A program made the translations under genes and the position numbers. Positions 9,306-17,994 of a DNA stretch of 64,000 nt are shown here, one piece after another; the first letter of the stretch is position 1, and every line of letters starts with the position of its first letter. Under the pieces are notes generated by a model, which did no database searches, was not told the origin of the DNA, and saw only the letters and a list, made by a program, of their open reading frames with translations. Source of the DNA: Rhizocola hellebori (GTDB taxonomy: Bacteria > Actinomycetota > Actinomycetes > Mycobacteriales > Micromonosporaceae); the NCBI RefSeq assembly GCF_016862955.1, contig NZ_BONY01000034.1, positions 31,698-95,697 on the forward strand, read 5' to 3'.

Positions 9306-10010
9306 CTACCCGAGCATCTTGATCGCGGGCCACGATTCCGGGGGTGGGCCGAATGCGCGACGGCTGGCCTTCACCGCCAGAGTGGCGATGGCAGCGTTGG
9401 CGCCGCCACCGACCACGGCGCCGATGCCGAACGGGACCACTCGGCCGAGAACGATGATTCCCTGCTTGGTCCCGTACTTCGTGACGAAGTGTTTCCCCAG
9501 GATGTTGTTGATCTGACGCAGCGTCTCGGCTGGCACTTTGGCGACAATCTGACGCCCCCAGTGTTGCCCGGTACGCTCCGCGACCTTGGCGATGGTGGCC
9601 GAACCGCTCCCGCCGAGCATGATTCCCATCACGATCGTTCGTCTGCGTTCGATCTCGTCGATGGCGACTCCGTGCACCTCGGCGATCGAGAGCGCGAAGA
9701 GGATGCTCAGCTCAAGCGACGAGATAGCCTCGCCTCCCGACAGCGCCAATGCGACTCCCGTGCCGACGCCAGGCGCGGCCGCTGCTGCTCCCACCGCGGC
9801 ACCCGTTCCAGCCAGAGCGCTGACATACATCCGCTCCAGATTGCGGATCACCTGGGCTGGTACGGCCTCAGGGTGGCGCTGGCGGGCCCGGGCGATGTTC
9901 TTGCTCACCAGCCGGCTCTGGATGTCGATCGCCCTGTGCAAGAGATCGAGGACTCGCTGCCCAGCTACACCTGCTGCCGGAACCGGTCCGTCGAGGGCAT
10001 CTGTGGCCAT
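9306..10010 (-). CDS. EcsC-like hydrophobic protein
   Basis: A 234-residue protein. The front half is charged and helical (VLDLLHRAIDIQSRLV, RNLERMYVSAL). The middle is a long glycine/alanine-rich hydrophobic stretch (GTGAAVGAAAAAPGVGTGVA, LSGGEAISSLELSILFALS), and near the end is a second glycine-rich segment (VPFGIGAVVGGGANAAIATL). This resembles actinobacterial EcsC-family proteins, which are membrane-associated and of unknown function. I chose the ATG at 10010, preceded by AAGGAG with 8 bp spacing, over a GTG 39 bp upstream. It lies 111 bp downstream of the TPR gene on the same strand and might be transcribed with it. Confidence 0.65.
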   Translation of the reverse strand: MATDALDGPVPAAGVAGQRVLDLLHRAIDIQSRLVSKNIARARQRHPEAVPAQVIRNLERMYVSALAGTGAAVGAAAAAPGVGTGVALALSGGEAISSLELSILFALSIAEVHGVAIDEIERRRTIVMGIMLGGSGSATIAKVAERTGQHWGRQIVAKVPAETLRQINNILGKHFVTKYGTKQGIIVLGRVVPFGIGAVVGGGANAAIATLAVKASRRAFGPPPESWPAIKMLG

Positions 10011-10121
10011 GCCTTGAACTCCTTGGGTCGTCCCAGCCGGGTCTCCCACTCAACCAGACGACCACAACCTTGCACCAGATCTGAACGGTGGACACCGGAG
10101 ATACAGGTCTACTGCCACCGC

Positions 10122-12986
10122 CTAATCCTCCGGCAAGTGGTACTTCTTGCGGACCTTGCGGGCTTTGCGCTTCTCGCCCTGCTCATCGAGGGCCCGCGCC
10201 AGCCAGGAGGCGTTCTCCCGCAACGCCGGATGATCGGCGGGGAGCTGGTCGAGCACGCGGTTGAGTACGGCTTCGGCCTCGGCTGGGCGGCTGGCCACCA
10301 CCAGCACCTGACCGTGGCGGGATTCGCAGGCAAGCGCCTCACCGAAGGCCTGGATGGAGCGGAAGAGCGCCGGAGCGGGTGTGAGATGGCGCAAAGCGCT
10401 TTCGTAGTCGGGGATCTCGCGGTTGGCAAGGATCATGGCTGCGTCGTAGCGCGCCATGCCTCTCTCCCAGATGAGGTTCGCCTGGTGCTCCTCGGGCACC
10501 TCGACCATGCCCAGCAGCGTGCTGAGGTCTTCGACCGCTTGCCGGGACTCGTCATGGCGGCCGGCGTGGTGCAGCATCATGGCGTGACGGCGGCGGGCCC
10601 GCAGCATGGGCATCGTGAGGTCTTCCTGGCCGTAGAGCTGGGCGGCGGTCTGCATGCGCTCGGCCGCCTCAGCGTCTCTGTCCACTCGCGACAGTAGCTC
10701 GGCCAGCCGGTCGAGCACGTCGGCGTGCAGGTAGACATCGCCTTCGCGGGTCAGCTCGGCGAGGATCTCCAGCTGGGCGATCGCCACGTGTGGCTCGTCG
10801 ATCTCGGCGTAGAGGCCGGCCAGCAGGTTGCGCAGCTCGAGAATCAGGTCAGAATCCTGCTCCTCCTGCTCGGCGAACCAGGCCAGCGCCTCCTCGGCCA
10901 CCTCGGCGGCCTCGTGGTAGCGGCCCACCGTGCTCAAGGCGAGCGCCAGCCGGTGCCGGGTGTAGTTGGCGGCCTTGGGATCGCCGGCCGCGACCGCCAG
11001 GCAGATGTGCTCGACGATGTCGTCGACGAACTCACCCGCCCTTTCCGTGGAGACGAGCATGAAGCCGGCGTTGACGCGAGCGCTGCGCTTGAGCTCCGGG
11101 TCCAATGCCACGGCCGCGGCCTCCTCGAAGGCAGCTATGGTCGCCTTATTTTCCCGGCGTTGTCCGTACTCCTGCGCCAGCGCGAACAGCGTGCTGGCGA
11201 GCTGGTCGCTGGGGCCTAGCGGCCGCAGGATGTCCGCGGTGGCGTGCAACGCGGCGACAGCCTCCTCTATGCGACCCAGCCCGTGCAGCAGCCCGGAACG
11301 CAGCGAGAGGATCTGCGCACGGCGCCGAGGCGACAGCGGCACCGGCTCGCTTTCGGCACTCTCCAGACACGCCAGAGCCTCGTCTGGCCGCTCGAGCATG
11401 GCCAGCAGCAACGCCTTACGCACGTGCACACCGACCCGTTGCGCGGGGCTGGGGCCGGCGGCGAGCAACTGCTCAGAGAAGTCGAGGCCCTCCTGAGCGG
11501 GCTCGGTCGAGCGGGTGGCATAGATCGCCGCCACGGCCCGCTGTGAGCGGCTCGTCAGCTCGAGGAGCCGGTCTCCGGCCTCGGCGAAAAGAGTGGCCGC
11601 GGAATCGAAGAGCTCCACCGAAGCCTCGTCGCGGGTGCGGTCCGCCGAGCCGCGTAGCCGGCTTAACCGGGCCTGCTGCAAGGTGGTCTGTGGCGAGTCA
11701 CCGAACTGCTGCCACAACCGTGCGGTCAAGGCATCCGCTCGGGGGTCGAGCTCCATGCCCCAAGCTTCGGCCGCGGTTAGCTGCTCGTCGAGGCTCATCG
11801 CGACCGGGACCGCGGAGAGGTCTTCCGCCGCGCTGGCTCTGGCCGGTACCGGGAAAGGGGAAGGCAGGATGATGCCAGCTTGACGGGCGGCGGTGACCGA
11901 CAGCGGCAGGTTGTCCACCAGCGGTTGCGCATCAAGCATTCCCGCGATAATCGACCCCTGGTAGGAGTTGCCGTTGCGCCGGTCGAAGCGGTCGGCGATT
12001 GACAGCGCGCGTTCGCGTAGCGAGGCGGCCAGCTCAGCGACGGTGCTGCCCCCTTCGCTGCGGCGCACCTCGAGCGCTTCGTGGCCCTGCGCGGCGAGCC
12101 GGGAGAGCACTTGAGCCGAAGCGGCCGCGAAGAACATTTCCGCCTGCGGCGTGGGAGCCTTTTCCAGCCAAGGCAAGTGGCGTTCGATGAGTTCGAGGCC
12201 TCGCATCTCATTGCCGGATAGGCCACAGAACTCGATGTGGTCAGCGATCTGGCCCAGATTTGCCACGTTGTCGCACAGGGCGCGGTAGGCGCGCCGGTGC
12301 GCGTTGCGGGCCTGCTCAAGCTTGCCCGTGCGCAGGTACGCCGTGAGAAGCGCGGTGAGGATCGATTGCGGCTGCTCCGCGCAGGTCAGCTGACCGCTGA
12401 GTGCTGCCTCGGCCACGGCGATCGCATCCTCGGCGCTGCCGAACCGCAGGTGGTGGTGGGCCTTGGAGGTCGGGTCGCAGCCGCGGCAGTCAGAGTTGCG
12501 ATCGCGCGGTGCCGTGTCCCACATCCTGTACCAGTGGTCGACCGTCCTGGTGTCGCCGAGGTGAGCGGCGACCGAGTGCCGGTAGGCGTAAACCGCTTGC
12601 AGGCTCTGGCCGCCCGCACGGTAGCGGCGCTCCATGTCGTTGAGCACGGCGACGGTCTTGTCCAGCGGGATCTCGGGGAACCTGGACATCGCGGAGATGG
12701 CGAACTTGAACTGCCACAACAGAAGCCGCTCGTCCTCGGCGCTGCGGCGGCCGGGATCGGCGTCGTAGTCGGCCAGATTGCGGGCGAAGGTCATAATCGC
12801 CTTCGACGGCTCACCGCCCTGGTAGTAAGCGCTGGTGGCGGCGAGCCGGGCAGAAAACTCCAGGTCGGGGTTGCCCAGCGACTCGGCCCGCACCAGCGCC
12901 TGCTCGGCCAGGACTATGCGGCCCGCGCCGTCGGGGGTGTTCCAGGAGCGGTGGATCAGCTCATGTACTTCGTCGGCGGTGGTCAT
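10122..12986 (-). CDS. Large tetratricopeptide-repeat protein, partner of the HSP90-like protein
   Basis: A 954-residue cytosolic helical protein. Repeat-like TPR units run through most of the length, for example GRIEEAVAALHATADILRPL and GRYHEAAEVAEEALAWFAEQ, and others near residues 700-900. An N-terminal segment carries a cysteine pair (DCRGC, about residue 165). No enzymatic motif is seen. Its ATG lies 3 bp after the stop of the HSP90-like gene, and the end of that gene (CTGGAGGAATGA) supplies its ribosome-binding site, so the two are translationally coupled. TPR domains are known HSP90 co-chaperone modules in eukaryotes, so a physical partnership is a natural inference, but it is not proven here. 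Confidence 0.8.
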   Translation of the reverse strand: MTTADEVHELIHRSWNTPDGAGRIVLAEQALVRAESLGNPDLEFSARLAATSAYYQGGEPSKAIMTFARNLADYDADPGRRSAEDERLLLWQFKFAISAMSRFPEIPLDKTVAVLNDMERRYRAGGQSLQAVYAYRHSVAAHLGDTRTVDHWYRMWDTAPRDRNSDCRGCDPTSKAHHHLRFGSAEDAIAVAEAALSGQLTCAEQPQSILTALLTAYLRTGKLEQARNAHRRAYRALCDNVANLGQIADHIEFCGLSGNEMRGLELIERHLPWLEKAPTPQAEMFFAAASAQVLSRLAAQGHEALEVRRSEGGSTVAELAASLRERALSIADRFDRRNGNSYQGSIIAGMLDAQPLVDNLPLSVTAARQAGIILPSPFPVPARASAAEDLSAVPVAMSLDEQLTAAEAWGMELDPRADALTARLWQQFGDSPQTTLQQARLSRLRGSADRTRDEASVELFDSAATLFAEAGDRLLELTSRSQRAVAAIYATRSTEPAQEGLDFSEQLLAAGPSPAQRVGVHVRKALLLAMLERPDEALACLESAESEPVPLSPRRRAQILSLRSGLLHGLGRIEEAVAALHATADILRPLGPSDQLASTLFALAQEYGQRRENKATIAAFEEAAAVALDPELKRSARVNAGFMLVSTERAGEFVDDIVEHICLAVAAGDPKAANYTRHRLALALSTVGRYHEAAEVAEEALAWFAEQEEQDSDLILELRNLLAGLYAEIDEPHVAIAQLEILAELTREGDVYLHADVLDRLAELLSRVDRDAEAAERMQTAAQLYGQEDLTMPMLRARRRHAMMLHHAGRHDESRQAVEDLSTLLGMVEVPEEHQANLIWERGMARYDAAMILANREIPDYESALRHLTPAPALFRSIQAFGEALACESRHGQVLVVASRPAEAEAVLNRVLDQLPADHPALRENASWLARALDEQGEKRKARKVRKKYHLPED

Positions 12987-12989
12987 CGG

Positions 12990-14741
12990 TCATTCCTCCA
13001 GACTTGGCATCGCATGGTCGAGCAGGTCCAGGAAGGACCGGTTGAGTAATGCGGTGTCGATGGGACGAAGCGGGTGGTGGCCGAGCAGCAACGCCTGGCC
13101 GTAAAGGGATTGAACGGCCAGGCCCATCAGCTCCGGGGTGGGCAGGGCAACGGCTCTGCGTACCAGCGAATTGCGGTAGTTGAGCACCAGCTGCGGTCGG
13201 GTCTGCGCATCGGCCCGCTCGAAAGTCGACAGCACACCGGCCCACATCTCGTCGACGACCCGGGTGGTTTCGCGCAGCTGGCGCTGGAAAGTGCTATGCC
13301 GATCGGTCAAGTAGAGCGCGGCGAGGCTGGGCGGATCGAAGGCACGCACGACCGCCTCGCAACCCAGCGGGTCGAGGATGCGTTGCGCCGCAGCGAGAAA
13401 AGGGCGCAGCGTCAGCTCGACGGCAGAGTCGAGCGTGTCGAAGCGGGTCGATAGGTCGCTGGGGTCGAGCCGGTCGACGAGGATCGCCGGATCCAGCGTG
13501 GGCAAGCGCTCGATCAGCTCGGTGTCGTAGGTATAGCCGCCGTTGACCACGGCCAGCCCCTGGGCCGCGGCGACGGCGGCAAGCTGGCGGAACTCGTCGA
13601 GACTGGGGCTGTAACGCACCACACCGAAGCGCTCGCGGAACTCAGCCAGCGCCATCTTGCCCATGTTGGTCTCCATCGGCCACCACTGGTCGACCAGACG
13701 CAGCATCTCTTCATCCTGCAGCGCAAGGGTTTTCACGCCCAGGTGATGGATCGACAGGAAGCGGTTCATCCGCTCGGGCTGGTGGCGGGCCAGCTGCACC
13801 AGCCAGCCGCGCAGCTGGGCGCCGAGCTGCTCGCGCACCGACTCCAGCAGGCCGTCTTCGTAGAGCGACTCGCGGCTGGCGGTGGGGCGCAGCTCGCTGG
13901 CATCGATCACGCAGCGCGCGAAGAACGCCCACTGCGGCAGCAGCCCCTCCACCCCTTCGGACAGGAGCATCCGCTTGAGGTAGACCCGATGCCCCGCCTT
14001 GGCCGCTGGGTTGGCCGTCATCGGCAGCACCAGCGCCATGCCGGTCAGGCCCGCCTCGGGCACCCGCAGGTCAATGATGTCGAACGGGGTGAAGCCGAAT
14101 GTCTGCTCCGCGTAGGCCGTCTTGGGCACATGCGACTCGTTCAGCCACGGCGCAACCTCGTTGACCAGCTCACCGTCCACCCGGACGGGGTAGGGCAGCA
14201 TGCCGCCGAACATCCGGGCCAGCTCGGTCACCCGCAGGGGTTCCAGCCAAACGGCGGTGTCGCGGCGTGGCACGAGCGTCACCGACGTGCCCGGCTCCAT
14301 GCGGTCGGGGCCGGCGGCCACCTCGTAACGGCCGTCGCTATGGCCCGTCCAGTAGACGGTGGGATGCCCTTCATGGCGGGTCTGCACGCGAATCTCGTCG
14401 GCCACCAGGAAGCAGGACAGCAAGCCGATGCCGAACTGGCCGAGAAACTCATGACGACTGAAGCCCAGCTCGTCGCGCTTGCCGCTGCGCCCGATGGTCG
14501 CCAGGAACTCGTGCACCTGCGCCTCGGTAAGGCCTATCCCGTTGTCGTGCATGCGAAGTGAGCCGTCTGCGGTGGTGGCCGGGGTCTCGCACCAGATCTG
14601 GCCGGTGGCCGCATTCCGGGCAGTCACCGCATCGGCCGCATTCTGGAGCAGCTCACGCACATAGACACGTGGGCTGCTGTAGAGGTGATGGCTCAAGAGC
14701 TCTACGATGCCGCGCAGGTCGACCTGGAAGGAGTGGCTCAC
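12990..14741 (-). CDS. HSP90-family ATPase (HtpG-like)
   Basis: A 583-residue GHKL ATPase. The Bergerat fold motifs are intact: YVRELLQNAADAV (E30, N34, D37) for Mg-ATP, HDNGIG (about 65-70) and FLGQFGIGLLSCF (about 99-111) for the ATP lid. The middle domain keeps a RVYLKRML segment and the CVIDASELRPTASRESLY stretch, close to the HtpG block DLPLNVSRE. The C-terminal part is divergent and shorter than that of housekeeping HtpG (about 620-640). The start is a GTG at 14741. It forms a coupled pair with the downstream TPR gene. A housekeeping chaperone would rarely be tied to a large TPR protein, so a specialised signalling, developmental or defence role is plausible. Confidence 0.88.
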   Translation of the reverse strand: MSHSFQVDLRGIVELLSHHLYSSPRVYVRELLQNAADAVTARNAATGQIWCETPATTADGSLRMHDNGIGLTEAQVHEFLATIGRSGKRDELGFSRHEFLGQFGIGLLSCFLVADEIRVQTRHEGHPTVYWTGHSDGRYEVAAGPDRMEPGTSVTLVPRRDTAVWLEPLRVTELARMFGGMLPYPVRVDGELVNEVAPWLNESHVPKTAYAEQTFGFTPFDIIDLRVPEAGLTGMALVLPMTANPAAKAGHRVYLKRMLLSEGVEGLLPQWAFFARCVIDASELRPTASRESLYEDGLLESVREQLGAQLRGWLVQLARHQPERMNRFLSIHHLGVKTLALQDEEMLRLVDQWWPMETNMGKMALAEFRERFGVVRYSPSLDEFRQLAAVAAAQGLAVVNGGYTYDTELIERLPTLDPAILVDRLDPSDLSTRFDTLDSAVELTLRPFLAAAQRILDPLGCEAVVRAFDPPSLAALYLTDRHSTFQRQLRETTRVVDEMWAGVLSTFERADAQTRPQLVLNYRNSLVRRAVALPTPELMGLAVQSLYGQALLLGHHPLRPIDTALLNRSFLDLLDHAMPSLEE

Positions 14742-14877
14742 CGGCGCAGGGTACAGGGCCGAGCGCCAGCGGTGGGGTCACGGCGGGATGCGCGGCACAC
14801 CCGCCGTTTGCCGGCCGGCAGTTGGGGGCCGACAGCTGCCGGTGTACGGCAGGCTGCCGGCGATTCACAGGTGTGGC

Positions 14878-15222
14878 CTACGACCACTGGCCAGGGTTGC
14901 ACCAGAGACTGGTGGCAGCGCTGGTCTCCCTGACGCCGTTCAAGACGTAGCTGTAGAACACCTGTATCCCAAAGCCAGGATTCGGGCACCTGGTGGCCAG
15001 GGATCTGCTGGGCGTCGTGTAGATCACATCGGTGCGGGGCGGGAAGATGTAGCCCACCGTCCAAGTGGTTTGCCCGACGCTTGAACCAATGCAGACGAGG
15101 CGCGAGGCACCGGACTCGCAATGCGGTGCCGGTGCGGCGGCTGCCGCGGGGACCGCGGGCACCACCAGCGCCCCGAGCAGCAACGTGGCGGCGATCGCCA
15201 GCGAACGAATCGAAGTATTCAT
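14878..15222 (-). CDS. Small secreted cysteine-containing protein
   Basis: A 114-residue protein with a clear Sec signal peptide (MNTSIRSLAIAATLLLGALV, cleavage after an AAA stretch at about residue 30). The mature part has four cysteines (CESGASRLVC, TRCPNP, SLWCNPG), which could form two disulfides. No domain recognised. It sits 137 bp upstream of the HSP90-like gene on the same strand. A TATCTT hexamer seven bases before the ATG would allow a leaderless transcript. It resembles the other small secreted proteins of the window only in style. Confidence 0.65.
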   Translation of the reverse strand: MNTSIRSLAIAATLLLGALVVPAVPAAAAAPAPHCESGASRLVCIGSSVGQTTWTVGYIFPPRTDVIYTTPSRSLATRCPNPGFGIQVFYSYVLNGVRETSAATSLWCNPGQWS

Positions 15223-15481
15223 GGCGATGAAGATAGGAGTGCCGTCTGTACACCCACTGGTACCCCGCTGAACGAATTAGTTCTATAGCTACTTAGGTGG
15301 CCAGGTCGATGTCGTCGATCGTGTAGCGTGGGTTTATGGGACAGCGTACCTCGTACCCAGAAAATGAGTATTGGTTACTCAGGTAGCAGGACCCTCCATC
15401 GAGGATGGTTGCCTCCAGCGGCGAACACGCCGCCATCACCACGGCCGCCACGAGCGGCCAAGCACTGGAGGAACCACCCAA

Positions 15482-17008
15482 ATGTTATCTCTGCAAAGGA
15501 TCCTCGTCGTTGCAGCTGCGGCAACAGCCGCCGCATCGGCGTTGGTTCTGCCCGCCGCCACGCCAGCGGCAGCGGCCGTGCCGGTGAACCGCTCCGGATT
15601 CGCGGTCGTCGACCGGCAAAATGACCAAGGGCTGCAACAGGTTCAGTACCAGGCAACGACGGCCAACGCCGGGGTTCATGTCGACCACGTGGCACTCGGC
15701 TCGTACCAGATGCAGTTCCACGGGCTGGGTAAGGACGCGCTTGGCAACAACTTGCCTTTGGGCACGGTCGTCGAGGGCGTTGTGCACGTGCGGGCCCGCG
15801 AGGATCTGGCCTATTGTGCGCCGAGCGGCTTCGCTTTCGCGCAGAGCGGCGATGTACGAGTCACCGTCGACTGCGTCGATATCGTTGCGCCGCACGCCAA
15901 GCGGGACGCCATCTTCACGGTGAACTACACCAACGGCTCCACCGACGAGGGTGGTCTTTCGGTCGCCCGGGTCAACGGTTCCGCCACCGGGTCGAGCATC
16001 GCCTTCGAGCGCAGCAGCGTCGCCGGCACAATCACCTCCACCCGCACCGCCACTGGCAAATACACAGTCGATATGCCGTTGCTAAACACCGGCAAGGCAC
16101 CGGCTTTTGCGGTCACCGCTACCAAGCTGTTCGGCCCGGTGTGTGTAATCGACGCACCGAGCTCGGTCGTCAGCGGCAAGCGCCGCGCGCTGGTGCACTG
16201 CTTCGACCCGGCAACCCAACAGGATCTGGACTCCTCGTTCAACATTTCCTATGCCGAGGGTGCCAATCTGCTTGGTGCGGTTAGCCAATTCTCCGCGGCG
16301 TATCTTTCCGTGCCTGTCATAAGCGACTTCAATGTCGAGCACACGCCATCGGCCCAGTACAACCGCATCGACGACGGCTTCGCTGCCGGCACGCACACGG
16401 TCACACGCATGACAGATGGCCGTTACCGCGTGAAGCTGGCCAACCAGGGCGCGGCTCACAACGGAGCGCCGCTTGCCAGCGCCGCCATCGCGACCGCGGT
16501 GGGCACGCTGGTGCGGTGCCAGGTGGAGGGGAGCAGCCGGGGCGCCTCAACGATCCCCGGGGTATTTGATGAGGTGCTCACCGTCCATTGCTTCAGCAAC
16601 GGGCCGGTCGCCTTCGACTTGCAGCTCGCCGGTTCCACACCGCCTGCTTGCGCGAAACTCACCCACAACACCGACACGACCCTGCCCGACCTGGCGACTG
16701 TCCTGAGCTTCAGCCTGACACCCAACTGCGTTGGCCTGTCGTCGTTCACCACCAAGATTGAAGTGCACATCGTGCACACCTATCGCGGCGACCTGTCGAT
16801 CGAGTTGATCACTCCGGGCCTTCCAGGTGGGCCGAGCACCGTACACCGCCTCAAGGATCAGAACCTCAGCGACGGCACCGACAATGTGGATGCGATCTTC
16901 ACTGTCGACGCCTCGGACGCGCCACGCGCAGGCGTCTGGCAAATCAGGATTCAGGACCACTTCCAAGGCGATTCGGGCTTCATCGATTCCTGGAGTGTCA
17001 CCGCCTGA
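15482..17008 (+). CDS. Secreted protein with beta-sandwich repeats and a C-terminal P-domain
   Basis: A 508-residue exported protein. The signal peptide starts MLSLQRILVVAAAATAAAS and ends at about residue 33. Residues about 35-400 form three repeats of about 110 residues, each with a GKYTVDMPLLNTGKA-like or GRYRVKLANQG-like strand and a pair of spaced cysteines (for example CVIDAPSS with LVHCFDP). The last 100 residues are a proprotein-convertase P-domain: VHIVHTYRGDLSIELITPG, NVDAIFTVDASD, GVWQIRIQDHFQGDSG and IDSWSVTA. P-domains usually accompany secreted proteases, but no protease domain is present. ATG at 15482 is preceded by CTGGAGGAA. It may be an adhesive or substrate-binding exoprotein. 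Confidence 0.8.
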   Translation: MLSLQRILVVAAAATAAASALVLPAATPAAAAVPVNRSGFAVVDRQNDQGLQQVQYQATTANAGVHVDHVALGSYQMQFHGLGKDALGNNLPLGTVVEGVVHVRAREDLAYCAPSGFAFAQSGDVRVTVDCVDIVAPHAKRDAIFTVNYTNGSTDEGGLSVARVNGSATGSSIAFERSSVAGTITSTRTATGKYTVDMPLLNTGKAPAFAVTATKLFGPVCVIDAPSSVVSGKRRALVHCFDPATQQDLDSSFNISYAEGANLLGAVSQFSAAYLSVPVISDFNVEHTPSAQYNRIDDGFAAGTHTVTRMTDGRYRVKLANQGAAHNGAPLASAAIATAVGTLVRCQVEGSSRGASTIPGVFDEVLTVHCFSNGPVAFDLQLAGSTPPACAKLTHNTDTTLPDLATVLSFSLTPNCVGLSSFTTKIEVHIVHTYRGDLSIELITPGLPGGPSTVHRLKDQNLSDGTDNVDAIFTVDASDAPRAGVWQIRIQDHFQGDSGFIDSWSVTA

Positions 17009-17028
17009 CAATGGCAAGATGCTAGACC

Positions 17029-17065
17029 ACGTGCGCGTCAGGCGTCCCACGCCGGGCGCGCACGT
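17029..17065. terminator. Bidirectional hairpin between convergent genes
   Basis: ACGTGCGCG at 17029-17037 pairs perfectly with CGCGCACGT at 17057-17065, and an inner GCGT/ACGC pair lies within the loop. There is no U-tract, which is usual in GC-rich actinomycetes. It sits between the convergent P-domain and CPCC genes. Confidence 0.6.
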
Positions 17066-17079
17066 TAGATCGCCACGGT

Positions 17080-17328
17080 TCATTCTTGCGGCGCGGTAGG
17101 CGGCTTCACCGGGTCCAGGTAACGTTGGGCGATCACGCCGAGCCGGGCGAAGTTCTGTCGGGCTTTGGTCAGGCTCAGCTCATGGTTGGGGCCGCCGCGT
17201 ACCACGTCGGCATCCTCGTTGTCCTGGCCGTCGTCGGTCCACAGGCAACGGTCGCAGGTCTCGTTGGCGCCGCGCTCGATCAGGGTCCGGTAGCCGCAGC
17301 ACGGACAGTTGTAAGGCGATTCGGCCAT
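17080..17328 (-). CDS. CPCC-family cysteine-rich protein
   Basis: An 82-residue protein with the CPCC-domain signature: YNCPCCGYRTL, then CDRCLWTDDGQDN, ADVVRGGPNHELSLTKARQN. The two CxxC pairs probably bind zinc. The family is widespread in bacteria, often near toxin or polymorphic-immunity genes, but its function is not established. I chose the ATG at 17328 because the domain starts five residues later. An upstream extension is possible. It is convergent with the P-domain gene across a terminator hairpin. Confidence 0.8.
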   Translation of the reverse strand: MAESPYNCPCCGYRTLIERGANETCDRCLWTDDGQDNEDADVVRGGPNHELSLTKARQNFARLGVIAQRYLDPVKPPTAPQE

Positions 17329-17562
17329 GTCGGCAATCGTCGCATTCGAGCGACATGATCGTCGACGTGGTGCCGGCGGCCCGTCGCGCATCATCCGCCG
17401 GGAAGGGAATTGGGTGATGGCATCGCTGCTGGCGTCTGGCGTACAGTGCTGTCACGCCCTGGAACTGTTGGGCACGGTCGCGCCAATTAGCCGACTTCTA
17501 CGAGGCGGACCGGGCCGCGGCCGGGCGGTGAGGTGATCGCCGATCGTGTTCGAGGGGAACCG

Positions 17563-17967
17563 ATGGCCGAAGAGGTGCTGCTGCAGACTGTTGACGGCTC
17601 GGGCGCGACGGCACCGATCACGCTGCACGTCGAAGCGACGTTCAGTCGGGTCACCATTTCTGCGACGAATGGCGTCGGCACGGTCGGCACGGTCACGGGC
17701 GGCGATCTGTTGGAGGCCCTGACCGAACTGCGTCGCCATCTTGAGGACCGGCATCTGTTGTTGTGCTGTCAGGGTGCGCGGATCAACGTGTGGCCTTCTG
17801 GGTTGCTGCGCCAGTTCTCCGAAGGCCGCTGCGGCTACGTGCTCGGGGCTCGGCTCGAGGACGGATCGTTCGAAGTCGTCGACCTGCTGGCACCCGCGCC
17901 GCCGGTCCAGGCCGCAAACGTGGCGCAGCAGCAGGAATTCGTCCGTGCCTTTCACGGCCTGACGTGA
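17563..17967 (+). CDS. Conserved hypothetical protein
   Basis: A 134-residue cytosolic protein. A central segment, DLLEALTELRRHLEDRHLLL then CCQGARINVWPSGLLRQ, is typical of a small actinomycete hypothetical family. The rest is alternating beta and helix with no membrane segment. Start ATG at 17563 has GAGGGGAACC just before it. It is convergent with the AraC gene across a 27-bp gap. No function can be assigned. Confidence 0.65.
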   Translation: MAEEVLLQTVDGSGATAPITLHVEATFSRVTISATNGVGTVGTVTGGDLLEALTELRRHLEDRHLLLCCQGARINVWPSGLLRQFSEGRCGYVLGARLEDGSFEVVDLLAPAPPVQAANVAQQQEFVRAFHGLT

Positions 17968-17994
17968 CCCGCGCCGTCCGGCTGTCGCAGGGCG

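Noticed and set aside
9288..10697. Plus-strand 469-codon open frame
   Set aside because: It spans the antisense of two well-supported minus-strand genes and the gap between them, and encodes no recognisable domain.
12237..13049. Plus-strand 270-codon open frame opposite the TPR gene
   Set aside because: The high GC content leaves long antisense frames open. Its residue mix has no domain, and the minus-strand TPR gene fully explains the region.
15293..15481. Minus-strand 62-codon reading with two cysteines (GGSCYLSNQYSF, YEVRCPINPRYT)
   Set aside because: It needs a TTG start, has no ribosome site and lies entirely in the leader of the P-domain gene on the other strand. It might be a relic of a secreted peptide, but support is too weak.
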